From Hyphomicrobiales bacterium (GTDB lineage: Bacteria; Pseudomonadota; Alphaproteobacteria; Rhizobiales; Xanthobacteraceae): a DNA stretch of 64,000 bases. The position numbers and the translations under genes are program-made. Shown here piece by piece: positions 11,309-24,162 of this stretch. Position 1 is the stretch's first letter. Every line of letters begins with the position of its first letter. The stretch spans positions 1 through 64,000 of the forward strand of contig JACESF010000013.1 of the NCBI GenBank assembly GCA_013911975.1. The letters are read 5' to 3'. The notes beneath the pieces were generated by a model. The model was not told the DNA's origin, ran no database searches, and saw only the letters and a program-made list of their open reading frames with translations.

Positions 11309-11983
11309 ATGGCCGTGGGACTGGATTTCGGGGCGCTCGCGGACTACGCGCCCGTCTTCGTGAAGGGGGTGGGCGTCACGGCCGAGCTGACGCTGATCGG
11401 CGGCGGCCTCGGCATCGCGCTCGGCGTCGCCTGTGCCTGGGTGAAGACCCAGGGACCGAAGCCGCTGCGCCCCGTGGTCTCGCTTTATGTGGAGCTGATT
11501 CGCAATACGCCGTTCCTGATCCAATTGTTCTTCATCTTTTTCGGATTGCCCTCCATCGGCGTCTCCATGGGCGAGATGGAGGCGGCGATTCTCGCCATGG
11601 TCATCAATCTCGGGGCCTATGCCTGCGAGATCATCCGCGCGGGCATCGAGGCGACCCCGCGCGGCCAGTTCGAGGCGGGCGCCAGCCTCGCCATGAGCCG
11701 CTTCCAGACCTTCCGTTACGTCGTGCTTCGCCCGGCGCTCCAGCGCATCTGGCCGGCGCTGACCTCCCAGCTCGTCATCGTCATGTTCGGCTCGGCGGTG
11801 TGCTCGCAGATCGCGGTGGAGGACATCACCTTCGCCGCCAACTTCATCCAGTCCCGCAACTTCCGGGCCTTCGAGGCCTATATCGTCGCGACCCTGCTCT
11901 ATCTCGCCCTCGCCATCCTGCTGCGGCAGGGCATGCGGGCGCTGGGCGGGGCGCTGTTTCCCAAGCGGAGGGCCGTGCGATGA
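11309..11983 (+). CDS. Amino-acid ABC transporter permease (HisM-type), first subunit
   Basis: The 224-residue inner-membrane protein has about five hydrophobic segments and the EAA loop (EAGASLAMSRFQTFRYVVLRPA) that contacts the ATPase. The start MAVGLDFGALADY follows a GGGGAGGGGAGGGG tract that provides the ribosome site. YVELIRNTPFLIQLFF is the usual PAAT permease motif. Its stop overlaps the next permease start (ATGA). The two permeases probably form a heterodimer. Confidence 0.92.
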   Translation: MAVGLDFGALADYAPVFVKGVGVTAELTLIGGGLGIALGVACAWVKTQGPKPLRPVVSLYVELIRNTPFLIQLFFIFFGLPSIGVSMGEMEAAILAMVINLGAYACEIIRAGIEATPRGQFEAGASLAMSRFQTFRYVVLRPALQRIWPALTSQLVIVMFGSAVCSQIAVEDITFAANFIQSRNFRAFEAYIVATLLYLALAILLRQGMRALGGALFPKRRAVR

Positions 11984-12639
11984 GCACCTTCACCACCTGG
12001 GACATCGTTCGCAACCTGCTGTTGGCCACCCAGTGGACGCTCCTGCTCTCGCTGGTGGCGTTCGTCGGCGGCGGGGCGGCGGCGCTGCTGGCGCTGCTGG
12101 CACGCACCTCGCGCAATGTGTGGGCGCGGCGCGGGGCCGGTCTCTATATCGAGCTGTTCCAGGGCACGCCGCTGCTCATGCAGCTCTTCCTGTTCTTCTT
12201 CGGGCTCTCCCTGCTGGGCCTCAACGTGCCGCCGTGGCTGGCGGCCGGGCTCGCGCTGATTCTGTGGACCGGGGCGTTCCTCGCCGAGATCTGGCGCGGC
12301 TGCGTGGAGGCGATCCCGCGCGGGCAGTGGGAGGCCTCGTCCAGCCTCGCCATGACCTATTTCGAGCAGATGCGGTACGTGATTCTCCCCCAGGCCCTGC
12401 GCATCGCCGTGCCGCCCACGGTGGGGTTTTCCGTGCAGGTGGTGAAGGCCACGGCCCTCACCTCCATCATCGGCTTCGTGGAGCTGTCCAAGGCCTCCAC
12501 CATGATCACCAACGCCACGTTCCAGCCGTTCGTCGTCTACGGATTCGCGGCCCTCATCTATTTCGCGCTCTGCTGGCCTCTGTCCAAGAGCAGCCAGCTT
12601 CTGGAAAGGAAGCTGAATGTCGCTCATCGCAATCACTGA
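11980..12639 (+). CDS. Amino-acid ABC transporter permease, second subunit
   Basis: The 219-residue permease begins MSTFTTWDIVRNLLL and repeats the architecture of the preceding gene: YIELFQGTPLLMQLFLFFF, then an EAA loop EASSSLAMTYFEQMRYVILP. It has about five membrane spans. It is coupled to the first permease by ATGA and overlaps the ATPase gene by 23 bp, so the three are translated together. The two permeases differ enough to suggest a heterodimeric channel. Confidence 0.92.
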   Translation: MSTFTTWDIVRNLLLATQWTLLLSLVAFVGGGAAALLALLARTSRNVWARRGAGLYIELFQGTPLLMQLFLFFFGLSLLGLNVPPWLAAGLALILWTGAFLAEIWRGCVEAIPRGQWEASSSLAMTYFEQMRYVILPQALRIAVPPTVGFSVQVVKATALTSIIGFVELSKASTMITNATFQPFVVYGFAALIYFALCWPLSKSSQLLERKLNVAHRNH

Positions 12640-13342
12640 GGTGCGCAAGCGCTTCGGCGCCAATGAGGTGCTGAAGGGAATCAATCTGGACGTGGCCGCC
12701 GGCGAAGTCATCGCCATCATCGGCAAGAGCGGCTCGGGCAAATCCACGCTGCTGCGCTGCATCAACGGGCTGGAGACCATCGACGAAGGCTCCATCGTGG
12801 TGGCGGGCGCGCAGCTTGGCGCCGACGAGGTGCACCTGCGGGCGCTGCGGCTCAAGGTCGGGATGATCTTCCAGGGCTTCAACCTGTTCCCGCACCTCAC
12901 GGCGGGGCGCAACGTCATGCTCACGCCCATGGTGGTGAAGAAGGTTTCCGCCAAGGAAGCCGAGGAGGAGGCCCGCGCGCGCCTCGCCCAGGTGGGGCTC
13001 GACCACAAGTTCGACGCCTATCCCGACGAATTGTCCGGCGGCCAGCAGCAGCGGGTCGCCATCGCCCGCGCGCTCGCCATGCGCCCGCTCGCCCTGCTGT
13101 GCGACGAGATCACCTCGGCCCTGGACCCGGAACTGGTGAACGAGGTGCTCCAGGTGGTGGGCAAGCTCGCCGCCGAGGGCATGACGCTTTTGATGGTGAC
13201 GCACGAAATGCGTTTCGCGCGGGAGGTCTGCGACCGCGTGGTGTTCATGCATCAGGGGCGCGTCCACGAGGTCGGCCCGCCCGACGCGGTGTTCGAATCT
13301 CCCAACACACTGGAATTGCGCCAGTTTCTCGGCAAGGCCTGA
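12617..13342 (+). CDS. Amino-acid ABC transporter ATP-binding protein
   Basis: The 241-residue ATPase has Walker A GKSGSGKST near residue 38, the Q-loop in MIFQGFNLFPHLT, the signature LSGGQQQR, a Walker B segment LALLCDEITSALD, and the switch histidine in VTHEM. The Walker B glutamate is present. The DEITSALDPE form is typical of PAAT ATPases. It completes the binding-protein, permease, permease, ATPase operon. No terminator is obvious in the 280 bp before atpH. Confidence 0.94.
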   Translation: MSLIAITEVRKRFGANEVLKGINLDVAAGEVIAIIGKSGSGKSTLLRCINGLETIDEGSIVVAGAQLGADEVHLRALRLKVGMIFQGFNLFPHLTAGRNVMLTPMVVKKVSAKEAEEEARARLAQVGLDHKFDAYPDELSGGQQQRVAIARALAMRPLALLCDEITSALDPELVNEVLQVVGKLAAEGMTLLMVTHEMRFAREVCDRVVFMHQGRVHEVGPPDAVFESPNTLELRQFLGKA

Positions 13343-13623
13343 CTCTGCGGCAGGATCCCGGCGCGGCCGCGGGGGCGCTTCCCGCTGCCCCTGGGTGAGG
13401 CCGCTTTCGTCCACAGGCGCGGGCGGTGCGGCAATGCGGCGCTTGCCCGGAAGGGGGGGTGAGTTGCCGCCTCGCGAAGCGTGTGTTAGGCAACCCCCGA
13501 TTTCTCGGGCTCGGCTTCGTCCGCGTCCTGGGAGATGGGCAGTGATAATCCCAACAGATCAAGGGTTTCTGGCTCCGCGGGCGCATTTTGCGCCGAACGG
13601 GGACAAGCCCGAGAGAGGCACGG

Positions 13624-15707
<2,084 letters not shown>

Positions 15708-15746
15708 GGTCGGCCTTGAAGCCATCCAAGTGAAAGGGCGGGTGCG

Positions 15747-16619
15747 ATGCCGAGCCTGAAAGACCTACGTAACCGCATCGCCTCGGTGAAGGCGACGCAG
15801 AAGATCACCAAGGCGATGCAGATGGTCGCCGCGGCGAAGCTGCGTCGCGCCCAGACGGCAGCGGAAGCCGCGCGGCCGTTCGCCGAGCGCATCGAGCAGG
15901 TGCTGGGCAATCTTGCGTCCAGCATCACCACCAGCTCGGACACGCCTCTCCTGCTGGCCGGCACCGGCAGCGATCAGCGTCACCTGCTGATCGTCTGCAC
16001 CTCGGAGCGCGGCCTGTGCGGCGCCTTCAACACGTCCATCGTGCGGCTGGTGCGTGAGCGCGCCAATTCGCTGATGGCGCAGGGCAAGACGGTGGAATTC
16101 TTCTGCGTGGGCCGGAAGGGCTACGACCAGATCCGCCGCGTCTATCCCAAGCAGATCATCGAGTTCGTCGACCTGCGCGCGGTGCGCACGCTGGGCTATG
16201 ACAATGCCCACGACATCGCCGACAAGGTGATCGGGCTGTTCAACAAGGGCAGCTTCGACGTCGCCACCCTGTTCTATTCGCACTTCAAGAACGTGGTGAC
16301 GCAGACCCCGACCGCGCAGCAGGTCATCCCGGCCGTCTTCGAGCAGAAGGCGGCGGGTCAGGCGGTGCCTTACGACTACGAGCCGGAAGAAAGCGAGATC
16401 CTCGCCGACCTCCTGCCGCGCAACATCGCGGTCCAGGTCTTCCGGGCGCTGCTGGAAAACCAGGCGTCCTTCTATGGCGCGCAGATGAGCGCCATGGACA
16501 ACGCGACGCGCAATGCGGGTGACATGATCAAGAAGCAGACGCTGGTCTACAACCGGACCCGTCAGGCCATGATCACGAAGGAACTCATCGAAATCATCTC
16601 CGGCGCCGAAGCGCTCTGA
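15747..16619 (+). CDS. atpG: ATP synthase gamma subunit
   Basis: The 290-residue gamma subunit forms the rotating central shaft. The N-terminal helix is [20 protein letters not shown] and the C-terminal helix carries [19 protein letters not shown], the two coiled-coil arms of the shaft. [12 protein letters not shown] is the conserved loop. The start is preceded by AAAGGGCGGG. It lies between atpA and atpD. Confidence 0.98.
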   Translation: MPSLKDLRNRIASVKATQKITKAMQMVAAAKLRRAQTAAEAARPFAERIEQVLGNLASSITTSSDTPLLLAGTGSDQRHLLIVCTSERGLCGAFNTSIVRLVRERANSLMAQGKTVEFFCVGRKGYDQIRRVYPKQIIEFVDLRAVRTLGYDNAHDIADKVIGLFNKGSFDVATLFYSHFKNVVTQTPTAQQVIPAVFEQKAAGQAVPYDYEPEESEILADLLPRNIAVQVFRALLENQASFYGAQMSAMDNATRNAGDMIKKQTLVYNRTRQAMITKELIEIISGAEAL

Positions 16620-16640
16620 CAGCAGCGCGGACGAGGATAA

Positions 16641-18089
<1,449 letters not shown>

Positions 18090-18222
18090 GGCTTCTGCCT
18101 CCCTGGCGCCCGCCTCCGGGCGGGTGCCGGTATCAAGAGGTTCGGAGTGCCCTGCGCCCCTCATGGCGGCACGGCGCTCCCGGCGCGGGTGATCGCGCCA
18201 CGGGGACAGCGGAGACACGCAC

Positions 18223-18642
18223 ATGGCCACCTTCACGTTTGAACTCGTCTCGCCCGAGCGCCTCGTCTTCTCGGGTCCCGTGACCTGGGTGGACGTGCCC
18301 GGCTCGGAAGGCGACTTCTCCGTCGGCGCCGGCCATGCGCCCTTCATCGCCACCCTGCGCCCCGGCATCCTGACGGTGCGCGGCGAGGGCGCGCCGAAGC
18401 GGCTGTTCGTGCGCGGCGGCTTCGCCGAGGCGAACCCCACCACCCTGACGGTCCTCGCCGAGCGCGCGACCCCGGTGGAGGAAATCGACACCGCCCAGCT
18501 CCGCCAGCTCATCAAGGACGCGGAAGAGGACGTGACGGACGCGCGCACCGACGAAGCGCGCCAGAAGGCCGCCACCACCCTGGCCGACCTCAAGCAGGTG
18601 GCCGATGCCCTGAGCCAGGGGGCCACAGCCTCCTCCCACTGA
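18223..18642 (+). CDS. atpC: ATP synthase epsilon subunit
   Basis: The 139-residue epsilon subunit starts MATFTFELVSPERLVFSG and contains the beta-sandwich motif EGDFSVGAGHAPFIATLRPG. The C-terminal part is predicted helical and alanine/aspartate-rich, as in inhibitory epsilon. It is the last gene of the operon and a clear terminator follows. Confidence 0.96.
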   Translation: MATFTFELVSPERLVFSGPVTWVDVPGSEGDFSVGAGHAPFIATLRPGILTVRGEGAPKRLFVRGGFAEANPTTLTVLAERATPVEEIDTAQLRQLIKDAEEDVTDARTDEARQKAATTLADLKQVADALSQGATASSH

Positions 18643-18670
18643 TCCCTCGGGATCTCCAGGCGACAGACCA

Positions 18671-18696
18671 GCCGGGCCTCGTGCCCGGCTTTTTTG
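18671..18696 (+). terminator. Rho-independent terminator after atpC
   Basis: GCCGGGC pairs with GCCCGGC over a five-base loop and runs into six T. It closes the atpHAGDC transcript. Confidence 0.9.
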
Positions 18697-18803
18697 TTGC
18701 CGCGCGCTCCTCCAGTCCCGCCCCCGCCGCGTCACCTCCCGGCGGCAAAGGCCGCGCGCGTCCCGCTGCGGGACGGCGCCACGCCGCCAGGGGGACAGGG
18801 GGC

Positions 18804-18852
18804 GAACGAACCGGCTCCGAATCGCGGACCCGGCGAAAATCCCGCTTCGTTC
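18804..18852. repeat. 49-bp repeat, copy 1
   Basis: This is the first of three 49-bp copies that share an identical first 20 bases (GAACGAACCGGCTCCGAATC) and end in TTCGTTC, the reverse complement of the first seven bases. It follows a small hairpin, GTCCCG/CGGGAC, seen also between the other copies. The stretch 18697-19169 otherwise holds no credible gene; the ORFs listed there are repeat translations. Confidence 0.85.
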
Positions 18853-18933
18853 TTCCCGCGCTGGCCTTCGGAGCCGTCGCGGCCGGTTGTCCCGGCCTGG
18901 GACAGGCTCCCGGGGAGAGGGAGCACAAGGCCG

Positions 18934-18982
18934 GAACGAACCGGCTCCGAATCACGGACCCTGCCAAAATTCTGCTTCGTTC
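18934..18982. repeat. 49-bp repeat, copy 2
   Basis: The second copy starts 130 bp after the first. It differs from copy 1 mainly in the centre, while both ends are the same. The 81-bp spacer before it contains GTCCCGGCCTGGGAC and a GAGAGGGAGCAC tract that recurs in the next spacer. Confidence 0.85.
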
Positions 18983-19066
18983 CCGCGCGGCCTGAGAGCC
19001 CCGGGGGTGGTCTGCGGGGCCGTCCCGGATCGGGACGGCTCTCACGGAGACAGGAGCACGGGACGC

Positions 19067-19115
19067 GAACGAACCGGCTCCGAATCACAGACGGGGCGGC
19101 AATGCGGGTTCGTTC
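19067..19115. repeat. 49-bp repeat, copy 3
   Basis: The third copy starts 133 bp after the second. Its right half has drifted, but the first 22 bases and the TTCGTTC end are kept. It runs straight into a long palindrome. Confidence 0.85.
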
Positions 19116-19143
19116 CGGCAGGCTCCGCGACGGAGCCTGCCGG
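19115..19143. repeat. Perfect 13-bp palindrome after the 49-bp repeats
   Basis: CCGGCAGGCTCCG and its exact complement are separated by CGA. There is no T-run, so it is a stem-loop or protein site rather than a standard terminator. It lies 26 bp beyond the stop of the leftward methyltransferase gene and could protect the 3' end of that mRNA. Confidence 0.75.
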
Positions 19144-19169
19144 TCGTTCCGACGTGGGCAGAGCCCGGC

Positions 19170-19760
19170 TCAATAGAGGAACGGGATGATCCGCTTGGTG
19201 CGGGCGCAATAGGCGTCGTATTCGGCGCCGAAGGTCTCGCGCATCATGGCTTCCTCTTCTCCCACCCGGAAGACATAGAGGATGCCGAAGCCCACGAACC
19301 CCGAGAGGCCGGCCACGAGATTGGGCAGCAGGAGCGCCTGGGCCAGCGCCCACAGGAAGAAGGCAGAATACATGGGGTGCCGCACCCGGCGGTAGACGCC
19401 GGAGGTGATGAGCTTGTGGGAATCGCGGATTTCCAGCGTCACCGACCAGTTGCGCCCCAGGTCCGAATGGGTGCGCCAGAACAGCCAGAGGGCGGACAGG
19501 AAGACCAGCACGCCCGCGCCCACCTGGAGCGGGGAGGGGGCATAGGACAGGGCGGCGGGAAAGCCGGTGGCGGTATAGAGCGCCGGCACCACCCCGAGAC
19601 CGCAGGTGGAGATGGTCAGCAGCACCATCTCCCGCAGGTTCTTGCGGCGCGCATCCTTCACGCTGGCGCGGCGCGCCTTGTGTTGGAAGGGAAGGCGCAG
19701 GACGAACCAGGCGACGACGCCCAGCGTCCAGGCCAGCTTTGCGAATGTCAGGAGGGTCAT
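19170..19760 (-). CDS. Isoprenylcysteine methyltransferase-like membrane protein
   Basis: The 196-residue protein has about five hydrophobic segments and the ICMT/PEMT-type C-terminal motif SGVYRRVRHPMYSAFF, followed by an EEEAMMRETFGAEYDAY stretch. In this superfamily that region binds SAM and the membrane substrate. Bacterial members methylate isoprenoid, phospholipid or unknown small substrates, so the reaction here is not known. It begins inside the stop of the upstream hydrolase gene (ATGA overlap), which points to a two-gene operon and a shared role. Confidence 0.85.
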   Translation of the reverse strand: MTLLTFAKLAWTLGVVAWFVLRLPFQHKARRASVKDARRKNLREMVLLTISTCGLGVVPALYTATGFPAALSYAPSPLQVGAGVLVFLSALWLFWRTHSDLGRNWSVTLEIRDSHKLITSGVYRRVRHPMYSAFFLWALAQALLLPNLVAGLSGFVGFGILYVFRVGEEEAMMRETFGAEYDAYCARTKRIIPFLY

Positions 19761-21010
19761 GCGGCCGAGCCCCGGTGCTCCAAGGGAATGATGGCACCGT
19801 CGGGATCGAGGATCTCCAGCGGCCCCTGGATTTCATGGACCACGGCGTCGAACGACACCGGGGCGAAGATGAAGGCGTAGAAGTCATAGGCGGCGCGCCG
19901 GTCGTTCGCGAGGAAGAACTGGCAGTGCAGCCGCATCAGGTCGAGGCGATAGCGACGGAAGGTGGCGGGCGTCATCATCTCGCGGATGGTCACCTGCCGC
20001 ACGAAGGGGCGCAGCAGGCCGTTGGAATTGCCCGCATGGCGCAGCGTGACGGGGTTCACCTTGTAGAAGCTCACGAGATCGTCGCGCGCCTGGAACTCCG
20101 CCCAATAGATGTCGCGCGCCTCGAACACCTTTTCCCCCGCCGCGCGCAGCCATCCCCCGGCGGGATGAAGCGCGAACTTGGCGGAGGTGTTGCCCACCGT
20201 GAGCAGGCGCACCGTCGCGCGCCGGGGAAAGTCCGGGTCCTTCTCCAGCGCGCGGGCCAGCAGGCTCACCGCGTGCATGGCCCCGAGGCTGTGCCCGGCG
20301 ATGACGATCTCGTCCACTCCCCCCCCATCCACGCCGCCCTCGTCCACCACCGCCAGCAGGCGCTCGGCGAAGGCGTCCATGCGCGCGTCGATGGCGGGAT
20401 GGCGACGTCGGACGAAGTCCACGGAAAATTCGGCGAGGTCGAGGGACTGCTTCAGCCGCATGCGCGCGCCGAAGGTGGCCATGGCGCCGAGGAAGCAGGC
20501 GACCGCCGCCGCAAGGCCGATCCCGATCGCGGGCAGGGCGCCGAGCCCGGCGGCCAGATGATGGGCCAGCCAGCCCGCGCCCGCCGACACGCCGAGGATG
20601 GCGAGCAGCGCCACATAGGTGAGCAGGAAGAAGATGCCGTAGCGGTGGCTGAACCGGAAATAGCGGACGATGGTGCCGGTGGCGATCATGTCCAGGATGG
20701 CCCGGATGCCGCCCAGAACATGGGAGCCGCGGCTGCGCCCCATCTCGGCGCGCACCAGGTCATCCCAGCACAGAAGCTCCACCCGCGCCTGCGTCGTCCA
20801 GCCCGCGCCGTGCGCGGTCGCGTCCCAGAGGGCGCCGGTGGGGGTGGGGCGCGGGGCGTCCTGCGCCTCGACCTCCACGTTCCAGACCGAGGCGAACCGC
20901 GCCATTTCCCGATGGAAGATGCGGTGGTGCCCCTCCGCATCCATGGGATCGAAGCCCGCCACGAAGAAGAAGTGACGGCGAAGCGTCGGTGCGGGGTCGC
21001 GCGTCGGCAT
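19757..21010 (-). CDS. Alpha/beta-hydrolase-like membrane protein
   Basis: The 417-residue protein starts MPTRDPAPTLRRHFFFVAGF. Residues about 125-190 contain two or three hydrophobic segments (FFLLTYVALLAILGVSAGAG; IGLAAAVACFLGAMATFG). After that comes a lipase-type elbow, VIAGHSLGAMHAV, where the serine would be the nucleophile. The early FFFVAGFDP looks like the first strand and oxyanion segment of the fold, so the membrane part appears inserted in the hydrolase. The substrate is unknown. It is coupled to the ICMT-like gene by ATGA. Confidence 0.75.
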   Translation of the reverse strand: MPTRDPAPTLRRHFFFVAGFDPMDAEGHHRIFHREMARFASVWNVEVEAQDAPRPTPTGALWDATAHGAGWTTQARVELLCWDDLVRAEMGRSRGSHVLGGIRAILDMIATGTIVRYFRFSHRYGIFFLLTYVALLAILGVSAGAGWLAHHLAAGLGALPAIGIGLAAAVACFLGAMATFGARMRLKQSLDLAEFSVDFVRRRHPAIDARMDAFAERLLAVVDEGGVDGGGVDEIVIAGHSLGAMHAVSLLARALEKDPDFPRRATVRLLTVGNTSAKFALHPAGGWLRAAGEKVFEARDIYWAEFQARDDLVSFYKVNPVTLRHAGNSNGLLRPFVRQVTIREMMTPATFRRYRLDLMRLHCQFFLANDRRAAYDFYAFIFAPVSFDAVVHEIQGPLEILDPDGAIIPLEHRGSAA

Positions 21011-21118
21011 GGTGGGCAGCGTTCTACCGGAGGCGGGGCCGCGATGAAAGGCCCGCCCGCCGGTTTGCGCGGCGCACGCCCGGTGCTATCCCTCGCGGAC
21101 GGAACGGAAGGAGCGCGC

Positions 21119-21967
21119 GTGCAGGGCTCGGAGAGCGTCTCGGTGGTGTTCGTCACCTATGACAGCGGGGCCGTCATCGGCCGCGCCGTGGCGTCGGTGC
21201 CCGCCGGGGTCGAGGTCGTCGTGGTGGACAATGCCAGCCCCGAGGGCACCGGCTTCATGGAGCGCCTCGGCCGTCCCGCACGCCTCGTGGCCATGCCCCG
21301 CAACATGGGGTTCGGCACCGCCTGCAATGCCGGCGCCCGCGCCGCGACGGGCCGCTTCGTCCTCTTCCTCAATCCCGACGCGGAACTGGAAGCGGGCGCC
21401 ATCGAGGCCCTTCTCGCTGCGGCGAGCGCCTATGGGCCGGCCCTTCTCATGCCGTCCATCGTGGGGGAGAACGGCCGGCTCATGCGCAAGGAGGGCTCCA
21501 TCTTCCAGCCCGTGCCCCGCGCCCGGCGCCTGCGGGAAGAGGAGATCGCCGGCGATTACTGCACCCGGTTCGTCCATGGCGCGGCCTTCCTCGTCGCGCG
21601 GGACCTGTTCCTGGACATGGGCGGGTTCGACGAGGGCATCTTCCTCTATCACGAGGACGACGATCTCGCCTTGCGGGCCCTGGCGCGCCACCTGCCCATC
21701 ATCGTTGTGGGGGCCGCGCGGGTCCGGCACGGGGGCGGCAAGTCCTCCACGCCGAGCCATGCCCGCACCTTCGCGGTCAACCGCCTGAAGAAGCAGTCCG
21801 AGCGCTATGTGCGGGCCAAGTACGGGCGCCCCGCGCCGGTGGGGGCGGATGCCGCGAAGCTCGTGGGCGGCTGCCTTCTGGCCGCGCTCACGTTCGATAC
21901 CCACCGCTTCATGATCCGGGCGGGCAAGCTGCGGGGCCTGTTCGACCCGATCGCGCGCGCGCCGTGA
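21119..21967 (+). CDS. Glycosyltransferase family 2
   Basis: The 282-residue protein starts at a GTG preceded by GGAAGGAG; the 742-residue ORF in the track is this gene plus unrelated antisense sequence. GT2 features are VVFVTYDSG, VVVVDNASPEGT, FGTACNAGARAA, and LNPDAELE, which supplies the DxD-like metal site. HEDDDLALRA is the usual acceptor-side acid motif of rhamnosyltransferase-like GT2 enzymes. It probably adds a sugar to a surface polysaccharide, but there is no polysaccharide cluster around it. The gene runs divergently from the hydrolase gene, with 108 bp between them. Confidence 0.88.
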   Translation: MQGSESVSVVFVTYDSGAVIGRAVASVPAGVEVVVVDNASPEGTGFMERLGRPARLVAMPRNMGFGTACNAGARAATGRFVLFLNPDAELEAGAIEALLAAASAYGPALLMPSIVGENGRLMRKEGSIFQPVPRARRLREEEIAGDYCTRFVHGAAFLVARDLFLDMGGFDEGIFLYHEDDDLALRALARHLPIIVVGAARVRHGGGKSSTPSHARTFAVNRLKKQSERYVRAKYGRPAPVGADAAKLVGGCLLAALTFDTHRFMIRAGKLRGLFDPIARAP

Positions 21968-22139
21968 GCGCCGCGCCATCACTCGGCCGCGATCCCCGGG
22001 CATCAAAGGCATGTCTGCTCTCACGTTGCGCGAAGCGTTTCCGGCGTGTAAGCGTCGAAAGTCAGCAGCATGCGCGGCGAAGCCGGCCCGCCCCTCGGAC
22101 CGGCGCTTGGCGCCCGGTGGCTGACAGGCGGAGTGTTTC

Positions 22140-24062
22140 GTGACGGTTTCCAGGACCCCGCTTCTCGATACGGTGACGTCTCCCGAGGATCTGCGGGCGC
22201 TGCCTGACGAGAAGCTGCCGCAGCTTGCCGACGAACTGCGTGCCGAGACCATCGACGCCGTCTCCGTGACGGGCGGGCATCTCGGCGCGGGCCTCGGCGT
22301 CGTGGAACTGACGGTCGCCCTCCACCATGTGTTCAAGACGCCCCATGACCGGCTGATCTGGGACGTGGGCCACCAGGCCTATCCGCACAAGATTCTCACC
22401 GGCCGCCGGGATCGCATCCGCTCGCTGCGCCAGGGCGGGGGCCTGTCCGGCTTCACCCGCCGCGCGGAGAGCGAATACGACCCCTTCGGCGCCGCCCATT
22501 CCTCCACCTCCATTTCCGCCGGCCTCGGCATGGCCGTGGCGCGGGATCTGGCGGGGGAAGACCGGAACGTGGTGGCGGTCATCGGCGACGGCGCCATGTC
22601 GGCGGGCATGGCCTATGAGGCCATGAACAATGCCGGCGCCATGGACAGCCGGCTGATCGTCATCCTCAACGACAACGACATGTCCATCGCCCCGCCCACG
22701 GGCGCCATGTCCGCTTATCTGGCGCGGCTCATCTCGGGGCGCACCTATCTGTCCCTGCGCGAACTGGGCAAGCAGCTCTCCCGGCGCATGCCCAAGTTCG
22801 TCGAGCGCGGCGCACAGCGGGCCGAGGAATTCGCGCGCGGCTTCTGGACCGGCGGCACGCTGTTCGAGGAGATGGGCTTCTATTATGTGGGCCCCATCGA
22901 CGGCCATAATCTGGAGCACCTGCTGCCGGTGCTGCGCAATGTGCGCGACGCCAAGACCGGGCCCATCCTGGTCCATGTGGTGACGCAGAAGGGCAAGGGC
23001 TACGCGCCCGCCGAGCAGTCCGCCGACAAGTATCACGGCGTGGTCAAGTTCGACGTGGTGACGGGCGCCCAGCTCAAGCCCAAGTCCAACGCGCCCTCCT
23101 ATACCCGCGTGTTCGCCGAAAGCCTGATGGCCGAGGCCAAGCGCGACGAGAAGGTGGTGGCCATCACCGCCGCCATGCCCTCGGGCACCGGGCTCGACCT
23201 GTTCGGGCAGGCCTATCCCGAGCGCACGTTCGACGTGGGCATCGCCGAGCAGCACGCGGTGACGTTCGCGGCGGGGCTGGCGACGGAAGGCTACAAGCCG
23301 TTCTGCGCGCTCTATTCCACCTTCCTCCAGCGCGGCTACGACCAGGTGGTGCACGACGTGGCGCTCCAGGGCCTGCCCGTGCGCTTCGCCATCGACCGCG
23401 CGGGCCTCGTGGGGGCGGACGGCGCCACCCATGCGGGCGCCTACGACATCTCGTTCCTGGCCTGCCTGCCGGGCTTCACCATCATGGCCCCCTCCGACGA
23501 GGCGGAACTGACCCACATGATAGCCACGGCCGTGGCGTTCGACGAAGGCCCCATCGCCTTCCGCTTCCCCCGTGGGGAAGGGGTGGGGGTGGAGCGTCCT
23601 GTGAAGGGCGAGATCCTGCCCATCGGCCGGGGCCGCGTGGTCCAGGAGGGCACCGACATCGCGCTGGTGGCGCTGGGGACGCGCCTTGCGGCGTGCCTGG
23701 AGGCCGCCGAGCGGCTGGAGAGCCTCGGCTTCTCCGCGACCGTGGTGGACGCGCGCTTCGCCAAGCCCATCGATAGCGACCTGATCCTGCGGCTCGCGCG
23801 CGAGCATCCCGCCCTCATCACCGTGGAGGAGGGCTCCATCGGCGGCTTCGGCAGCCAGGTGATGCAGATGCTGAGCGATGCGGGCGCGCTCGACCGCGGG
23901 CTCAAGCTGCGGTCCATGGTGCTGCCGGACATCTATATCGACCACGAGACGCCGGCCCGCCAGATGGTGCTCGCGGGCCTCGATGCGGACGCCATCGCCG
24001 CCAAGGCGCTGTCCCTGCTCGGCGTGGCCGAGGGGCGCGCGGCGCTTCCGCGCCGGGCCTGA
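22140..24062 (+). CDS. dxs: 1-deoxy-D-xylulose-5-phosphate synthase
   Basis: The 640-residue thiamine-diphosphate enzyme condenses pyruvate with glyceraldehyde 3-phosphate, the first step of the MEP isoprenoid pathway. Motifs include [17 protein letters not shown], the ThDP site [18 protein letters not shown] with NDNDMSI, and [15 protein letters not shown] with the catalytic glutamate. The start is a GTG giving [12 protein letters not shown]. In many alphaproteobacteria dxs is followed by a tlyA gene; here tlyA lies about 1.5 kb further on, behind two leftward genes. Confidence 0.97.
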   Translation: MTVSRTPLLDTVTSPEDLRALPDEKLPQLADELRAETIDAVSVTGGHLGAGLGVVELTVALHHVFKTPHDRLIWDVGHQAYPHKILTGRRDRIRSLRQGGGLSGFTRRAESEYDPFGAAHSSTSISAGLGMAVARDLAGEDRNVVAVIGDGAMSAGMAYEAMNNAGAMDSRLIVILNDNDMSIAPPTGAMSAYLARLISGRTYLSLRELGKQLSRRMPKFVERGAQRAEEFARGFWTGGTLFEEMGFYYVGPIDGHNLEHLLPVLRNVRDAKTGPILVHVVTQKGKGYAPAEQSADKYHGVVKFDVVTGAQLKPKSNAPSYTRVFAESLMAEAKRDEKVVAITAAMPSGTGLDLFGQAYPERTFDVGIAEQHAVTFAAGLATEGYKPFCALYSTFLQRGYDQVVHDVALQGLPVRFAIDRAGLVGADGATHAGAYDISFLACLPGFTIMAPSDEAELTHMIATAVAFDEGPIAFRFPRGEGVGVERPVKGEILPIGRGRVVQEGTDIALVALGTRLAACLEAAERLESLGFSATVVDARFAKPIDSDLILRLAREHPALITVEEGSIGGFGSQVMQMLSDAGALDRGLKLRSMVLPDIYIDHETPARQMVLAGLDADAIAAKALSLLGVAEGRAALPRRA

Positions 24063-24124
24063 GGGCGATCAGCACGTTCCGGATTGGGCTATGGGCACGC
24101 GTGGCGGCCCAAGGTGCATCAGCC

Positions 24125-24155
24125 AAGGAAGAGGCACCGGCCAAGGGCCGGTGCC
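24125..24155 (-). terminator. Terminator between dxs and the secreted-protein gene
   Basis: GGCACCGGCC pairs with GGCCGGTGCC around a three-base loop. On the minus strand it is followed by TCTTCCTT, so it best serves the leftward secreted-protein gene; the stem may also stop dxs transcripts. Confidence 0.65.
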
Positions 24156-24162
24156 GACCGCG

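Noticed and set aside
18804-19115. CRISPR array
   Set aside because: There are only three units, the repeats are 49 bp with drifting centres, the spacers resemble each other, and no cas gene is near.
19739-21118. N-terminal 460 residues of the 742-residue ORF that ends in the glycosyltransferase
   Set aside because: This part is antisense to the hydrolase gene. A GTG with a GGAAGGAG site at 21119 gives a normal GT2 protein.
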